From Rhodospirillaceae bacterium (GTDB lineage Bacteria > Pseudomonadota > Alphaproteobacteria > UBA828), in contig PBDG01000074.1 in the NCBI GenBank assembly GCA_002717225.1, forward strand, positions 1 to 40,683: DNA of 40,683 nt. Direction: 5' to 3'. This document shows positions 8,479-16,286 of this stretch, piece after piece. Below the pieces are notes generated by a model. That model was not told the origin of the DNA. It worked only from the letters and a program-made list of their open reading frames with translations, and searched no databases. A program made the position numbers and the translations under genes. Numbering within the stretch: the first letter of the stretch is position 1; each line of letters starts with the position of its first letter.

Positions 8479-9228
8479 TCAGCACGTGAAGACCGTTCCA
8501 CGCACATAATCAGCCTCAGGCGACGCAAGAAAGCTAAGGACACGGGCCACGCCAGATGGATCGAAAAGCTCGGCTTGCTTACGCCTGATAGTTGCCTCAT
8601 CTGTTCCAACACTCCGACCAACATCCTCCACATTCTTGTTTTTTAGTGGGGTCGCGATGCTCCCGGGCGCAACAGTATTAACCCGAATTGAACGTCCCTG
8701 AAGCCGATTTTGCAACACGAGACCGAGACCATGCACGGCGCCTTTACTCGCGCCATAGGCATACGAGGAACTCCCGCCAGTGACACCCGCCCCCGACGCA
8801 AGCAACAAAACCACACCATGCCCCGATGTTCCCATCGCCCGTATTGCATGTTTCGCGCACAGGAATGAGCCGCGGGCATTGACATCGAGAACCCGATCAA
8901 ACGTCTCAACATCAAGATCCTCAACCCCAATGGCAGCACCCTCCAAAATGCCGGCACACGCGATAAGGACGTCCAAACGACCGAAAGCACGAGTTGTTCG
9001 GTCCATTAACTCGTGGACGGCAGACTCATTCGCAACATCACACTCCACAAACATTGCGGAGTATCCTGCTCTCGACAGGTCGGCCGCTAACTCTGTTCCC
9101 TTGTCTGTCGCCACATCTGCTACGACTACATGCGCGGCGCGTTTTGCACATAGTTCGGCGGTAGCTCGACCAATCCCAGAAGCTCCACCAGTGACAACGA
9201 TCACACGTCCCTCAAGACCCAAGGACAT
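8479..9228 (-). CDS. Short-chain dehydrogenase/reductase (SDR)
   Basis: NAD(P)-dependent oxidoreductase of the classical SDR family. The nucleotide-binding TGGASGIG is at residues 13-20, aspartates in VADVA (after beta-2) suggest NAD preference, N117 lies in DVNARG, and the catalytic S145 and YGASK (Y158, K162) are intact. The usual NNAG is ACAG here. The protein stops at GTVFTC, without the C-terminal DGG motif common in the family, although the total length of 249 is normal. Its ATG overlaps the stop of the preceding isomerase gene (TAATG), so the two are translationally coupled. Together they suggest oxidation/isomerisation of a sugar or polyol; the substrate is not identifiable. Confidence 0.88.
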   Translation of the reverse strand: MSLGLEGRVIVVTGGASGIGRATAELCAKRAAHVVVADVATDKGTELAADLSRAGYSAMFVECDVANESAVHELMDRTTRAFGRLDVLIACAGILEGAAIGVEDLDVETFDRVLDVNARGSFLCAKHAIRAMGTSGHGVVLLLASGAGVTGGSSSYAYGASKGAVHGLGLVLQNRLQGRSIRVNTVAPGSIATPLKNKNVEDVGRSVGTDEATIRRKQAELFDPSGVARVLSFLASPEADYVRGTVFTC

Positions 9229-10088
9229 TAGGGCTCATCCCAGGTGAGACCAGCGTCAGACATCGCAGCATCAATATTCCGCTTGGCCGCAGGAATTTGT
9301 TCTGGTGGCAAATGCTCAATCAACACGCAAGTGTCAGGCGCAGCCTCGTTCAGCGCGGTCAATCCTGCCACGTGATCAACAAGCCCTTCACCAATTGGAA
9401 CTTCACTGATATGGAGAACCAACGGACTGTCCACGATGTAGTCCTTCCAGTGAGCTGCGACAACTCGACCACTGGTCGCGTCAAGCAAGCGGTCTATAAG
9501 AGCTTGAGGCGTCCATGCGTCCCAGATACTTCCCACGAAGTTGACCGGATCAAAATTCATCCCGAGAGACTTAGCCGGTACCCGACGAAGCACTTCAGAA
9601 ACCCGCGACGGCCGATCGAGAACGGAAAGCACGTGCCCTTCGAGAGCCAGAATGACGCCTTCCGCATCAGCAGCGACGGCTACCGCAGTCAGGCTAGAAA
9701 TCACCCGTTCAAATACAGGCTCTCTTTGGTGTTCCGGATGGGGGGCCCAGCTACCTGCTGGATTAAGACTGCCAGGTCGTACGTAGAGCGTATGAGCTTC
9801 GAGTAGACGAGCTGCTTGCATGTGCCGTTTTAAACCTTCAATCCCCGCGGCACGGACTTTCTCATCATGGTCCACAAGCGACGGGTAAAGCCCGTTAGCC
9901 TGAGCGACGGCCACACCCTCACCGTGGAGCATGGCGCGGATTCTCTGGAATTCTTCAGGTTGATATTGATCCGGCTCGCCTAGTTGCACGGTCGTCCCAG
10001 TAAAGCCAAGTGCACGCAACTCGCGAATGTCACCAAGGGTGATCTTTCCTAGATCGCTTGGCAATAAGCCAACAACCCCACTCTGCAT
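9228..10088 (-). CDS. Sugar phosphate isomerase/epimerase-like TIM barrel (AP endonuclease 2 fold)
   Basis: Predicted xylose-isomerase-like TIM-barrel enzyme (PF01261 family). Candidate metal-binding acidic/histidine positions fall in the expected order: LALEGH, MNFDPVNF, AAHWKDY and LIEHLP. ITLGDIRELRALGFTGTTVQ near the N-terminus matches the first strand/helix of the fold. No signal peptide; cytoplasmic. It heads a coupled pair with the SDR (one-base overlap) and follows the MFS gene by 106 bp on the same strand. Members of this family isomerise or epimerise sugars and inositols or dehydrate them; which applies cannot be decided from sequence. Confidence 0.8.
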   Translation of the reverse strand: MQSGVVGLLPSDLGKITLGDIRELRALGFTGTTVQLGEPDQYQPEEFQRIRAMLHGEGVAVAQANGLYPSLVDHDEKVRAAGIEGLKRHMQAARLLEAHTLYVRPGSLNPAGSWAPHPEHQREPVFERVISSLTAVAVAADAEGVILALEGHVLSVLDRPSRVSEVLRRVPAKSLGMNFDPVNFVGSIWDAWTPQALIDRLLDATSGRVVAAHWKDYIVDSPLVLHISEVPIGEGLVDHVAGLTALNEAAPDTCVLIEHLPPEQIPAAKRNIDAAMSDAGLTWDEP

Positions 10089-10153
10089 ACTTTTCCTTCG
10101 TCACGGAGTAACAGAAACCGCAGCGTACACGGTCTTCCCATGCCGCCGGTTCA

Positions 10154-10173
10154 CACGCTGATCCGAAAGCGTG
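10154..10173 (-). terminator. Short hairpin after the MFS gene
   Basis: CACGCT (10154-10159) and AGCGTG (10168-10173) form a 6-bp stem in the 106-bp gap between the MFS stop and the isomerase start. There is no T-tract, so it may be only a partial terminator or processing site. Confidence 0.3.
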
Positions 10174-10194
10174 GAGCACAGCGTCTTCCTGCGT

Positions 10195-11541
10195 TTACAC
10201 CCGAGATTCCTCGTCGCGATCCGCCAATACCTGCTCCGGATCGATAGTCCACAATCCTTGATTCCAAATCATGACGCCGAGCACGACCAGCACACTTAGC
10301 ACGCCACCCATCACCATCGCGACCGGCGTCCCCACCGTCTCGGCAACTACAGCCATTGGCAATAGTCCCAGGGGGGTCAATCCCCAGCTCAGCATCCAGA
10401 TTGACAGCACGCGGCCCCGTAATTGATCTGGCACTAACAGTTGAATGATGGACTGATTTGTCGCCATGTATACCGCCTGGAAAAACCCGGAAATAAACAG
10501 GACAAGTCCAGAAACCATTAAGGATCGAGTAAACGCCAGCACAATTACAAGCGCACCAAAGGTAAAAGCGGACATGAGAACAACCGGACCTTTATAGCGA
10601 TGCTTGGCGTATGTCACCACCATTAACGAACCAATGACCGCACCCACCCCCAAGGCACCCATGAGCAACCCGAGATCTTCAGGCCCCGCCCCCAAATCTT
10701 GTTTCACAAAGGCTGGTAGAAGCATGATCATGGGCATGCTGAACAGGGCAGGGGACATCCCAAGCAGCATTAGTGCAAGCATTATCGGGGTCCTGAACAC
10801 GTATCCAAACCCCTCACGCAAAGCCCCGAGAGTCGAACCACGGGCACGTGGATGATCATCACCACCCTTGACCGTCAGAAGGTTCAATGTGCTCCAAACA
10901 TAGCCACCCACCTGAGCAAAATATGTGCCGGCAATGCCAATAATCCCGATAAGAAATCCGGCCAGCGTCGGACCAACGACCCGGGACGCATTCATAGTTG
11001 TGTTTGTTAACGCGACGGCATTGCTTATGACATCGCGCGGCACCAAATCTGATACCAGCGCATTTCGAGCCGGCACACTCAACGCGAACGACGCTCCAAT
11101 CGTGATGCCGGCAAGTGCAAGATGCCAGACCTCAATCACATCGATCGCGACCAGGATCCCAACGGCCAGCCCTGATCCACCCATAAGTACTTGTGCTCCC
11201 AGTAACAATCGGATGCGGTTAAAGCGGTCAGCAAGCACCCCACCAAACGGCGAGAGGATCAGCATGGGGATGGATCGAAAGAACGCCAGCAAACCGAGTA
11301 CAAAGGGCGAGTCCGTTAGTTGGACTACCAGCCAACCCTGAGCGATTGACTGCATCCAAAAAGACATCGTGGTACCCAAATTGGCCCGCCACAAGCGACT
11401 AAAATCCCGGTGGGCAAACGCCGGAACAAAACGATCCCGGAATCGATCCTGGGACGATTTGTACTCGCTCACCGTACGGAGTGCCCGACCAAAGGCATGC
11501 AGGAAAAACTCGGTGTTACCAACACATAGCAACTTCGACAA
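10195..11541 (-). CDS. MFS transporter, enterobactin-exporter-like (MFS_3)
   Basis: Inner-membrane major facilitator protein, probably an exporter, with about twelve hydrophobic segments. FRSIPMLILSPFGGVLADRFNRIRLLL is the MFS motif-A region (GGVLADRFNR). The N-terminal half begins with AFAHRDFSRLWRANLGTTMSFWMQ, the usual opening of MFS_3 proteins. The track start is TTG with no SD and leaves about 37 residues before the family start; a GTG at 11472 (VSEYKSSQD) is an alternative and overlaps the stop of a 39-codon small ORF in the GTGA pattern. It is downstream of Gfo/Idh protein 1 and upstream of the isomerase/SDR pair, all minus strand. A paralogue of the same type sits on the other arm of the locus. 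Substrate unknown. Confidence 0.88.
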   Translation of the reverse strand: MSKLLCVGNTEFFLHAFGRALRTVSEYKSSQDRFRDRFVPAFAHRDFSRLWRANLGTTMSFWMQSIAQGWLVVQLTDSPFVLGLLAFFRSIPMLILSPFGGVLADRFNRIRLLLGAQVLMGGSGLAVGILVAIDVIEVWHLALAGITIGASFALSVPARNALVSDLVPRDVISNAVALTNTTMNASRVVGPTLAGFLIGIIGIAGTYFAQVGGYVWSTLNLLTVKGGDDHPRARGSTLGALREGFGYVFRTPIMLALMLLGMSPALFSMPMIMLLPAFVKQDLGAGPEDLGLLMGALGVGAVIGSLMVVTYAKHRYKGPVVLMSAFTFGALVIVLAFTRSLMVSGLVLFISGFFQAVYMATNQSIIQLLVPDQLRGRVLSIWMLSWGLTPLGLLPMAVVAETVGTPVAMVMGGVLSVLVVLGVMIWNQGLWTIDPEQVLADRDEESRV

Positions 11542-11608
11542 ACACTACTGAACACGATTGGCGCAAATTGAGGGCTCAGTAGAACCATGTCGGAATTCGT
11601 TCTCCTCG

Positions 11609-12595
11609 CTATAGCAAGGACATTACTCGATATCCGTTTGAATGCCTACGAACCGCATCGAAGATCGAAACCACCCGCATCGCTTCATCAGCAGAGACCG
11701 TCATGAGACGGCCAGTACCTATCGATTCGACAAATTCGTCGAGTTCCTCACGCCACGGATCCGCTTCCGGAACGGAAATGTCACGAGATTCTCCGGATGC
11801 CGTAACCGTAATATGGCCGGCTCCGTCGGCATACGCGATTGACCCGTTTCGGCAAAGCACATTGCGTCCGGCCTGAGCCTGACCAGAAAATCCACGTCGA
11901 TAAGTAATCGTTGCCAAACCCCTATCTTCGAACCTCAGGGTTACGTGGACAGCACATCGATCAAAAACATCTCCGTCCGGTTCCATCCACGTTCCAGCTG
12001 AAACTTCCACAATCGGCCCACGGGCATATATCACCTGAAGCCCAAGTATCACCGCATATACGACGGGATGTCCGCTTATCCGTTGATCAAAACCAGGGCG
12101 ACGACCGCGGCGCGCATCATTTGAAGGCTGTACCACCGCATGGTCATGCACAGGACCACCAAGCGCAGCGATCTGTTCTCGAATCAAACACTGGGCGGGT
12201 CGAATTACGCTGGTATGCCCAACCCGTATTACCAACCCATTCTCATTCGCCACCGCAAGTAAACGTGAGCCATCCCGAGGACTCATCGCCAATGGAGATT
12301 CGGTGAACAGATGTTTCCCAGCGCTTAGGACAGCCATCCCCATCTCGGCACGGGTATCTGGATGCGTCGTCAGCACCACCGCGTCCACATCCGGCCTTCC
12401 AACGGTAGCTCTCCAATCCGATGTGTACTCAACGCCATGTCGTGCTGCAAGTTCTGTACCCGTCTTCTCGTTTCGCGCCGCAACTGCCACCAAACTCGTA
12501 TGCGCGCTATTGGCCAGTCGTTCGGCCCTCACGCCAGCCATCTGGCCACTACCCACAATCGCAACACGTACATGACCCGCAACGTCTTTATCCAC
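11609..12595 (-). CDS. Gfo/Idh/MocA family protein 1 with atypical active site
   Basis: Rossmann-fold protein of the glucose-fructose oxidoreductase/inositol dehydrogenase family. RVAIVGSGQMAG gives the NAD(P)-binding GxGxxA-type motif, and VDAVVLTTHPDTRAEMGMAVLSAGKHLFTESP is the typical second half of the domain. The canonical EKP motif, whose lysine takes part in catalysis, reads ESP here, and the usual Gly-x-His catalytic segment is replaced by AVILGLQV, leaving no histidine at that place. It shares an ISGH segment with its divergent neighbour. The track begins at a TTG (12613) without an SD; the GTG at 12595, about nine bases after GGAAAGG, is preferred and gives 328 residues. It may be a non-classical oxidoreductase or a non-catalytic partner. 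Confidence 0.85.
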   Translation of the reverse strand: MDKDVAGHVRVAIVGSGQMAGVRAERLANSAHTSLVAVAARNEKTGTELAARHGVEYTSDWRATVGRPDVDAVVLTTHPDTRAEMGMAVLSAGKHLFTESPLAMSPRDGSRLLAVANENGLVIRVGHTSVIRPAQCLIREQIAALGGPVHDHAVVQPSNDARRGRRPGFDQRISGHPVVYAVILGLQVIYARGPIVEVSAGTWMEPDGDVFDRCAVHVTLRFEDRGLATITYRRGFSGQAQAGRNVLCRNGSIAYADGAGHITVTASGESRDISVPEADPWREELDEFVESIGTGRLMTVSADEAMRVVSIFDAVRRHSNGYRVMSLL

Positions 12596-12650
12596 GAGCA
12601 GCGCCCTTTCCAAGGCTTAATCGAGCCCATTGAGTGATCAAAATTACTTC

Positions 12651-12712
12651 GGCTGGCTCCGACACGTCATTAATAACAATCTCAACATGTCCAAAAAGCC
12701 AGCCCACGTGTC
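12651..12712. promoter_or_regulatory. Divergent promoter region with two interlocked inverted repeats
   Basis: The gap between the two divergent Gfo/Idh genes contains GGCTGGCT (12651-12658) matched by AGCCAGCC (12697-12704), and GACACGT (12661-12667) matched by ACGTGTC (12706-12712). The arms run A-B-A'-B', so the two hairpins exclude each other as simple stems. They could be regulator-binding sites or alternative mRNA structures in the leader of Gfo/Idh protein 2. No clear -35/-10 pair was identified. Confidence 0.35.
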
Positions 12713-12752
12713 ATCATGCCGGGCGCAACACAGCGGTCGAAAAAGAGTAAGC

Positions 12753-13805
12753 ATGACTGACGGCACACTCGGCATTGGCATCGTAGGTGCAGGTGACATC
12801 GTACGTTCCCGACACATGCCGAACCTTGAAGAAGTCCCTGATGTCTCCGTCGTCGCTGTAGCGAATCGCCGCCGTTCCACAGCTGAGGCCTTTGCCAGTG
12901 AATTCAACGTCCCCAACATCTTTGATGACTGGCTGGAAGTCGTCCGACACCCTGAAGTCGATATCGTATGGATTGGAACCACGCCCTACCTGCATGCACC
13001 GATCTCCGTAGCAGCCCTAGAAGCCGGAAAACATGTGTTTTGCCAAGCTCGAATGGCACGAAATCTTGCCGAGGCTCGGACCATGCGAGCTGCCGCTGCA
13101 GCGCACCCGCATCTGGTCGCGGCCATCTGTCCTCCGGGCCACGGAGTTCACGGGGACCGTACGATGCGTCGGCTGCTTGGGGTCGATCGTTTCATCGGCA
13201 CCTTGCGCCAAGCTCGTATGACCTCCTTTACCGGCGTTGCCGTTGAGAACGAGGACTTGCATTGGCGACAAGATTTCGACATTAGCGGACACAACGTCAT
13301 GAACGTCGGGATCATGGTCGAAGTTCTGCAGCGATGGCTTGGGCCAGAACGAACAGTGCAAGCCATGACGCACGTCCACATCAAAGAACGACGAGATCCT
13401 GAAACACGAGCGTTTCGACCAGTACGCGTACCTGACTCGTTTACGGCAATTGGTGAATTGGCGTCCGGTGCCGACTACGTCTATCAATGGTCAGGCTTAG
13501 CCCATCACGATCCGGCGTCTGAACTCTGGCTCTATGGCGACCAAGGCACGCTGGTGTACGACCTCGATACCGACTCGATCCTCGGAGCCACCATAGACGA
13601 CGCCGAACTCGAACCAATCGAGATCCCTTCAGACGAAATTTACGATCCGAATGTAGAGGCGGATTTCATTGCCGCTGTCCGGGATGGCAGCGGGAACACC
13701 GGCCTAGCTCCAAGTTTCGACCGTGCCTACCAATACATGGAGTTTCTCGAAGCAGCCGCGCGATCCTCTCGTGATGGCCGTCGAGTTGGCATCCCGCTGG
13801 ACTAA
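12753..13805 (+). CDS. Gfo/Idh/MocA family protein 2 with atypical active site
   Basis: Second Gfo/Idh/MocA-type protein, divergent from the first. The nucleotide-binding start is GIGIVGAGDIVRSRHMP, which places the real beginning at the ATG at 12753 (MTDGTLG, 350 residues) rather than the upstream track start at 12630. VDIVWIGTTPYLHAPISVAALEAGKHVF is typical of the family, but EKP is replaced by QAR (HVFCQARMA), and the catalytic histidine segment reads NVGIMVE, with methionine in the histidine position and asparagine for aspartate. It heads a compact plus-strand operon: 21 bp to the GH99-like gene, then the MFS gene and the LacI-type domain protein. Classical dehydrogenase chemistry is therefore doubtful. 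Confidence 0.85.
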   Translation: MTDGTLGIGIVGAGDIVRSRHMPNLEEVPDVSVVAVANRRRSTAEAFASEFNVPNIFDDWLEVVRHPEVDIVWIGTTPYLHAPISVAALEAGKHVFCQARMARNLAEARTMRAAAAAHPHLVAAICPPGHGVHGDRTMRRLLGVDRFIGTLRQARMTSFTGVAVENEDLHWRQDFDISGHNVMNVGIMVEVLQRWLGPERTVQAMTHVHIKERRDPETRAFRPVRVPDSFTAIGELASGADYVYQWSGLAHHDPASELWLYGDQGTLVYDLDTDSILGATIDDAELEPIEIPSDEIYDPNVEADFIAAVRDGSGNTGLAPSFDRAYQYMEFLEAAARSSRDGRRVGIPLD

Positions 13806-13826
13806 ACCCCAGGCCACACTCCCCAC

Positions 13827-16286
13827 ATGATCTTCCACAGACGCCGCCAATACTTCCCTGATTGTCCCACTGTTCCGTGGCGAATCGTATGTGTCGTGAT
13901 GATTGCGCTTGTTGCCATGTTGGGAACATCTGCGTCAAGTGCCCACGCCGAGAACGGTGAGGTGGCAATCAATGCTGGAGCATTCTTCCCAACCACGATT
14001 GATGGAAACGAAGATCTCGGCTTTTCAGTGACCGATGACCGAAACATCCGCCTGTGGAGCGCATGGCAAGCATTAGGAGGTCAACAAACACTAGGCGCCC
14101 CTCTTTCTCGTCGATTCATCATGGACGGACTGGTTTCTCAAGTCTTTGAACGAGGCGTTCTGCGGTGGCATCCCCACGGATCGGCCTCCATCGCCAACGC
14201 CTTCGACGACCTGGCAGCTCGTGGGCACAACCCGCTCCTGCTCAACCAGTTCGGGGTGCCGCAGTCAGCTAACTGGGCCGAGGATGACGGGGACGATTGG
14301 CCAGGCATCCAGACTCGCCACATGGCCTTACTCACAGGCTCAGAACCATGGCGCATGGCCTTACGAACGGCGTATCGCGCAGCCAACGGACCTCTGGATA
14401 GTGAGGCCGCCGCAATCAACCTCTATGGCCTGCCTATGGCGGTTGAGCCAACGACTGCCGGGTACGTACTCCGTGCTCAACGAGCCGCCTGGGTCATTGA
14501 CCCCGACCACTCGTCTGTCGCGGTCCCTATTGATCTCGCCACGGTGCTGACCACAACAGGATCGATCCCGAGCTTCGCCAGAGTTCCTCACCGGGCCGAC
14601 GAACGACCGCACCTACCGCCCCGAACACCAACAAGCGCAGTCCACTTTTTCGACTGGTGGCGCGATGCGAACCTCCCATCCGAATTTTTTACCCACAGCC
14701 TCAACTGGGACCGTATCGGTATTCATCCGTCGCAAATCGGAACGCCTGCGTATTACGACGCTAACTTCCGACTCATTCGTGACCTTGGCGTGGACGGTGT
14801 GTTTTGGGAATGGTACGAGGGGGCAAACCTCAAGCCCACGACGACAATTATCAACTCGCTGCGTCGTCACGGCCTCAAAATAGGACTGTTTTATGACTGG
14901 GAATTGTTGCACGCCGGGGGGCAGGCGGTGCTCAGCGACCGCGCCTATATCGCCGCCAACGAAGCCAGTCTCAGCAAGATCGTCGACGAAACGATTGCGT
15001 TCTACTCGGATATTCCACGCGACCTGTGGCTGACTGATGCTGAGGGACGGCTGCCAGTCGCGGTCTACGCCTACGGATTCCCACAACGCATGACCGACAT
15101 CGCGTCATGGACCTGGTTTTTCACCGAACTCCCGCGAAGGGTTGAAGCGGCGCTGTCCGCCGATGTGATTTTTGACTGGTCCGTCGCCTACCTGCCGCCA
15201 TCCCAGGTTCAAGAATTTGCGTTCGAGCGATGGCCCGAAACGTATGCACCTTTCAACTTTGTTGTCGACCTGCCCCAATCGCAGTTTGGACACCACATCG
15301 TCACCTGGAATTACATTTTCGATAACCGAGGCGTCGCTGCCCGAGATGGATTGCCACGTGTAATTCGCGATGACAATCGCTATCTTCAAGAAACGGATTG
15401 GCTGGCTCGCCATACGCAGCCAAGTTTGATCTTCATCTACAGTTGGAATGAGTTCTGGGAAGGGTCTCACCTTTTCCCTGACGATACCTATGAGTGGCGA
15501 CGATACAACCTGGCCCAAGCCCAGCTGAAAGCACTGAGAAGCTCCGTTGTGGACGATCTTCCACGAACCGTAGTGATTACAGACTCCGCGGTGGCATTTC
15601 CCGACGGAACCAATGGACTCCTTGAAAACCAGCGCACGCTTGTCCGTAACTTTCTACGTCGCTACGTACCCCAAGCAAATTTGATTACCGCAAATCAAGT
15701 CACGATGGCTACTCTCGAAAAAACCGACATGATCGTCAGTCTCACGACCGACCGTCGTGTTGATGCGCTTTTTCAACAATTGCCCGCACGAATACAGATC
15801 GTCTATTGGAACGCCAACGACCTGACAACCGAATTTGCTCGACGTTTTGTACAGGAAGTGGATGCAGAACGACCTCTGGGCCGGTTTGAGGTTCAAGATT
15901 CGAAAGATCAGGCCACTGGGCACTCGATGTTTGCCGAGGGCGACGTGTGGCTCGTCACCCCGAATCCCGACGCCATCGCCAATCTTTACTTTGATGTCAA
16001 TGGGACCAGCTATCCGCTAATCATAAAGTCCGACAACGATCAGTGGATCAACATCTACGGCCCAACCGAAATCGCCCTCCAAACCGCGTTTGAGACGGTG
16101 TACGGGCGAGCGCTTGAACCCGCAATCACGTTCGCACTGGGTGGAAATATCCAACGTCTGGAAGTGTATCCAGATGGCCGTGTGATCCAGAACACATTCA
16201 GTGCGCCGTCCGTATTCCGACATGAGCCGCTGGCCATTCCCACGTTCGAACCCGCAACACCTGCCGATCTTCCAACCACTCGGTGA
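13827..16286 (+). CDS. Secreted GH99-like glycoside hydrolase with N-terminal LGxP-type module
   Basis: Exported 819-residue protein. An n-region with arginines, the hydrophobic stretch VCVVMIALVAMLG and AHA at 39-41 give a Sec signal peptide. Residues about 55-250 carry a module with TLGAPLSRRF and QVFERGVLRWHPHG, like the LGxP/QYFERARFEWHP repeats of Chloroflexota secreted proteins. Residues about 265-560 resemble the GH99-like/WbsX TIM-barrel domain: HFFDWW, DGVFWEWYEG, GLKIGLFYDWE, and IYSWNEFWEGSHLFPD near 540, whose glutamate is expected to be catalytic. The last 250 residues are unassigned. GH99 enzymes cleave alpha-mannosides internally, but GH99-like domains vary, so the substrate is open. 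It shares a 4-base GTGA overlap with the next MFS gene, indicating coupling. Confidence 0.75.
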   Translation: MIFHRRRQYFPDCPTVPWRIVCVVMIALVAMLGTSASSAHAENGEVAINAGAFFPTTIDGNEDLGFSVTDDRNIRLWSAWQALGGQQTLGAPLSRRFIMDGLVSQVFERGVLRWHPHGSASIANAFDDLAARGHNPLLLNQFGVPQSANWAEDDGDDWPGIQTRHMALLTGSEPWRMALRTAYRAANGPLDSEAAAINLYGLPMAVEPTTAGYVLRAQRAAWVIDPDHSSVAVPIDLATVLTTTGSIPSFARVPHRADERPHLPPRTPTSAVHFFDWWRDANLPSEFFTHSLNWDRIGIHPSQIGTPAYYDANFRLIRDLGVDGVFWEWYEGANLKPTTTIINSLRRHGLKIGLFYDWELLHAGGQAVLSDRAYIAANEASLSKIVDETIAFYSDIPRDLWLTDAEGRLPVAVYAYGFPQRMTDIASWTWFFTELPRRVEAALSADVIFDWSVAYLPPSQVQEFAFERWPETYAPFNFVVDLPQSQFGHHIVTWNYIFDNRGVAARDGLPRVIRDDNRYLQETDWLARHTQPSLIFIYSWNEFWEGSHLFPDDTYEWRRYNLAQAQLKALRSSVVDDLPRTVVITDSAVAFPDGTNGLLENQRTLVRNFLRRYVPQANLITANQVTMATLEKTDMIVSLTTDRRVDALFQQLPARIQIVYWNANDLTTEFARRFVQEVDAERPLGRFEVQDSKDQATGHSMFAEGDVWLVTPNPDAIANLYFDVNGTSYPLIIKSDNDQWINIYGPTEIALQTAFETVYGRALEPAITFALGGNIQRLEVYPDGRVIQNTFSAPSVFRHEPLAIPTFEPATPADLPTTR

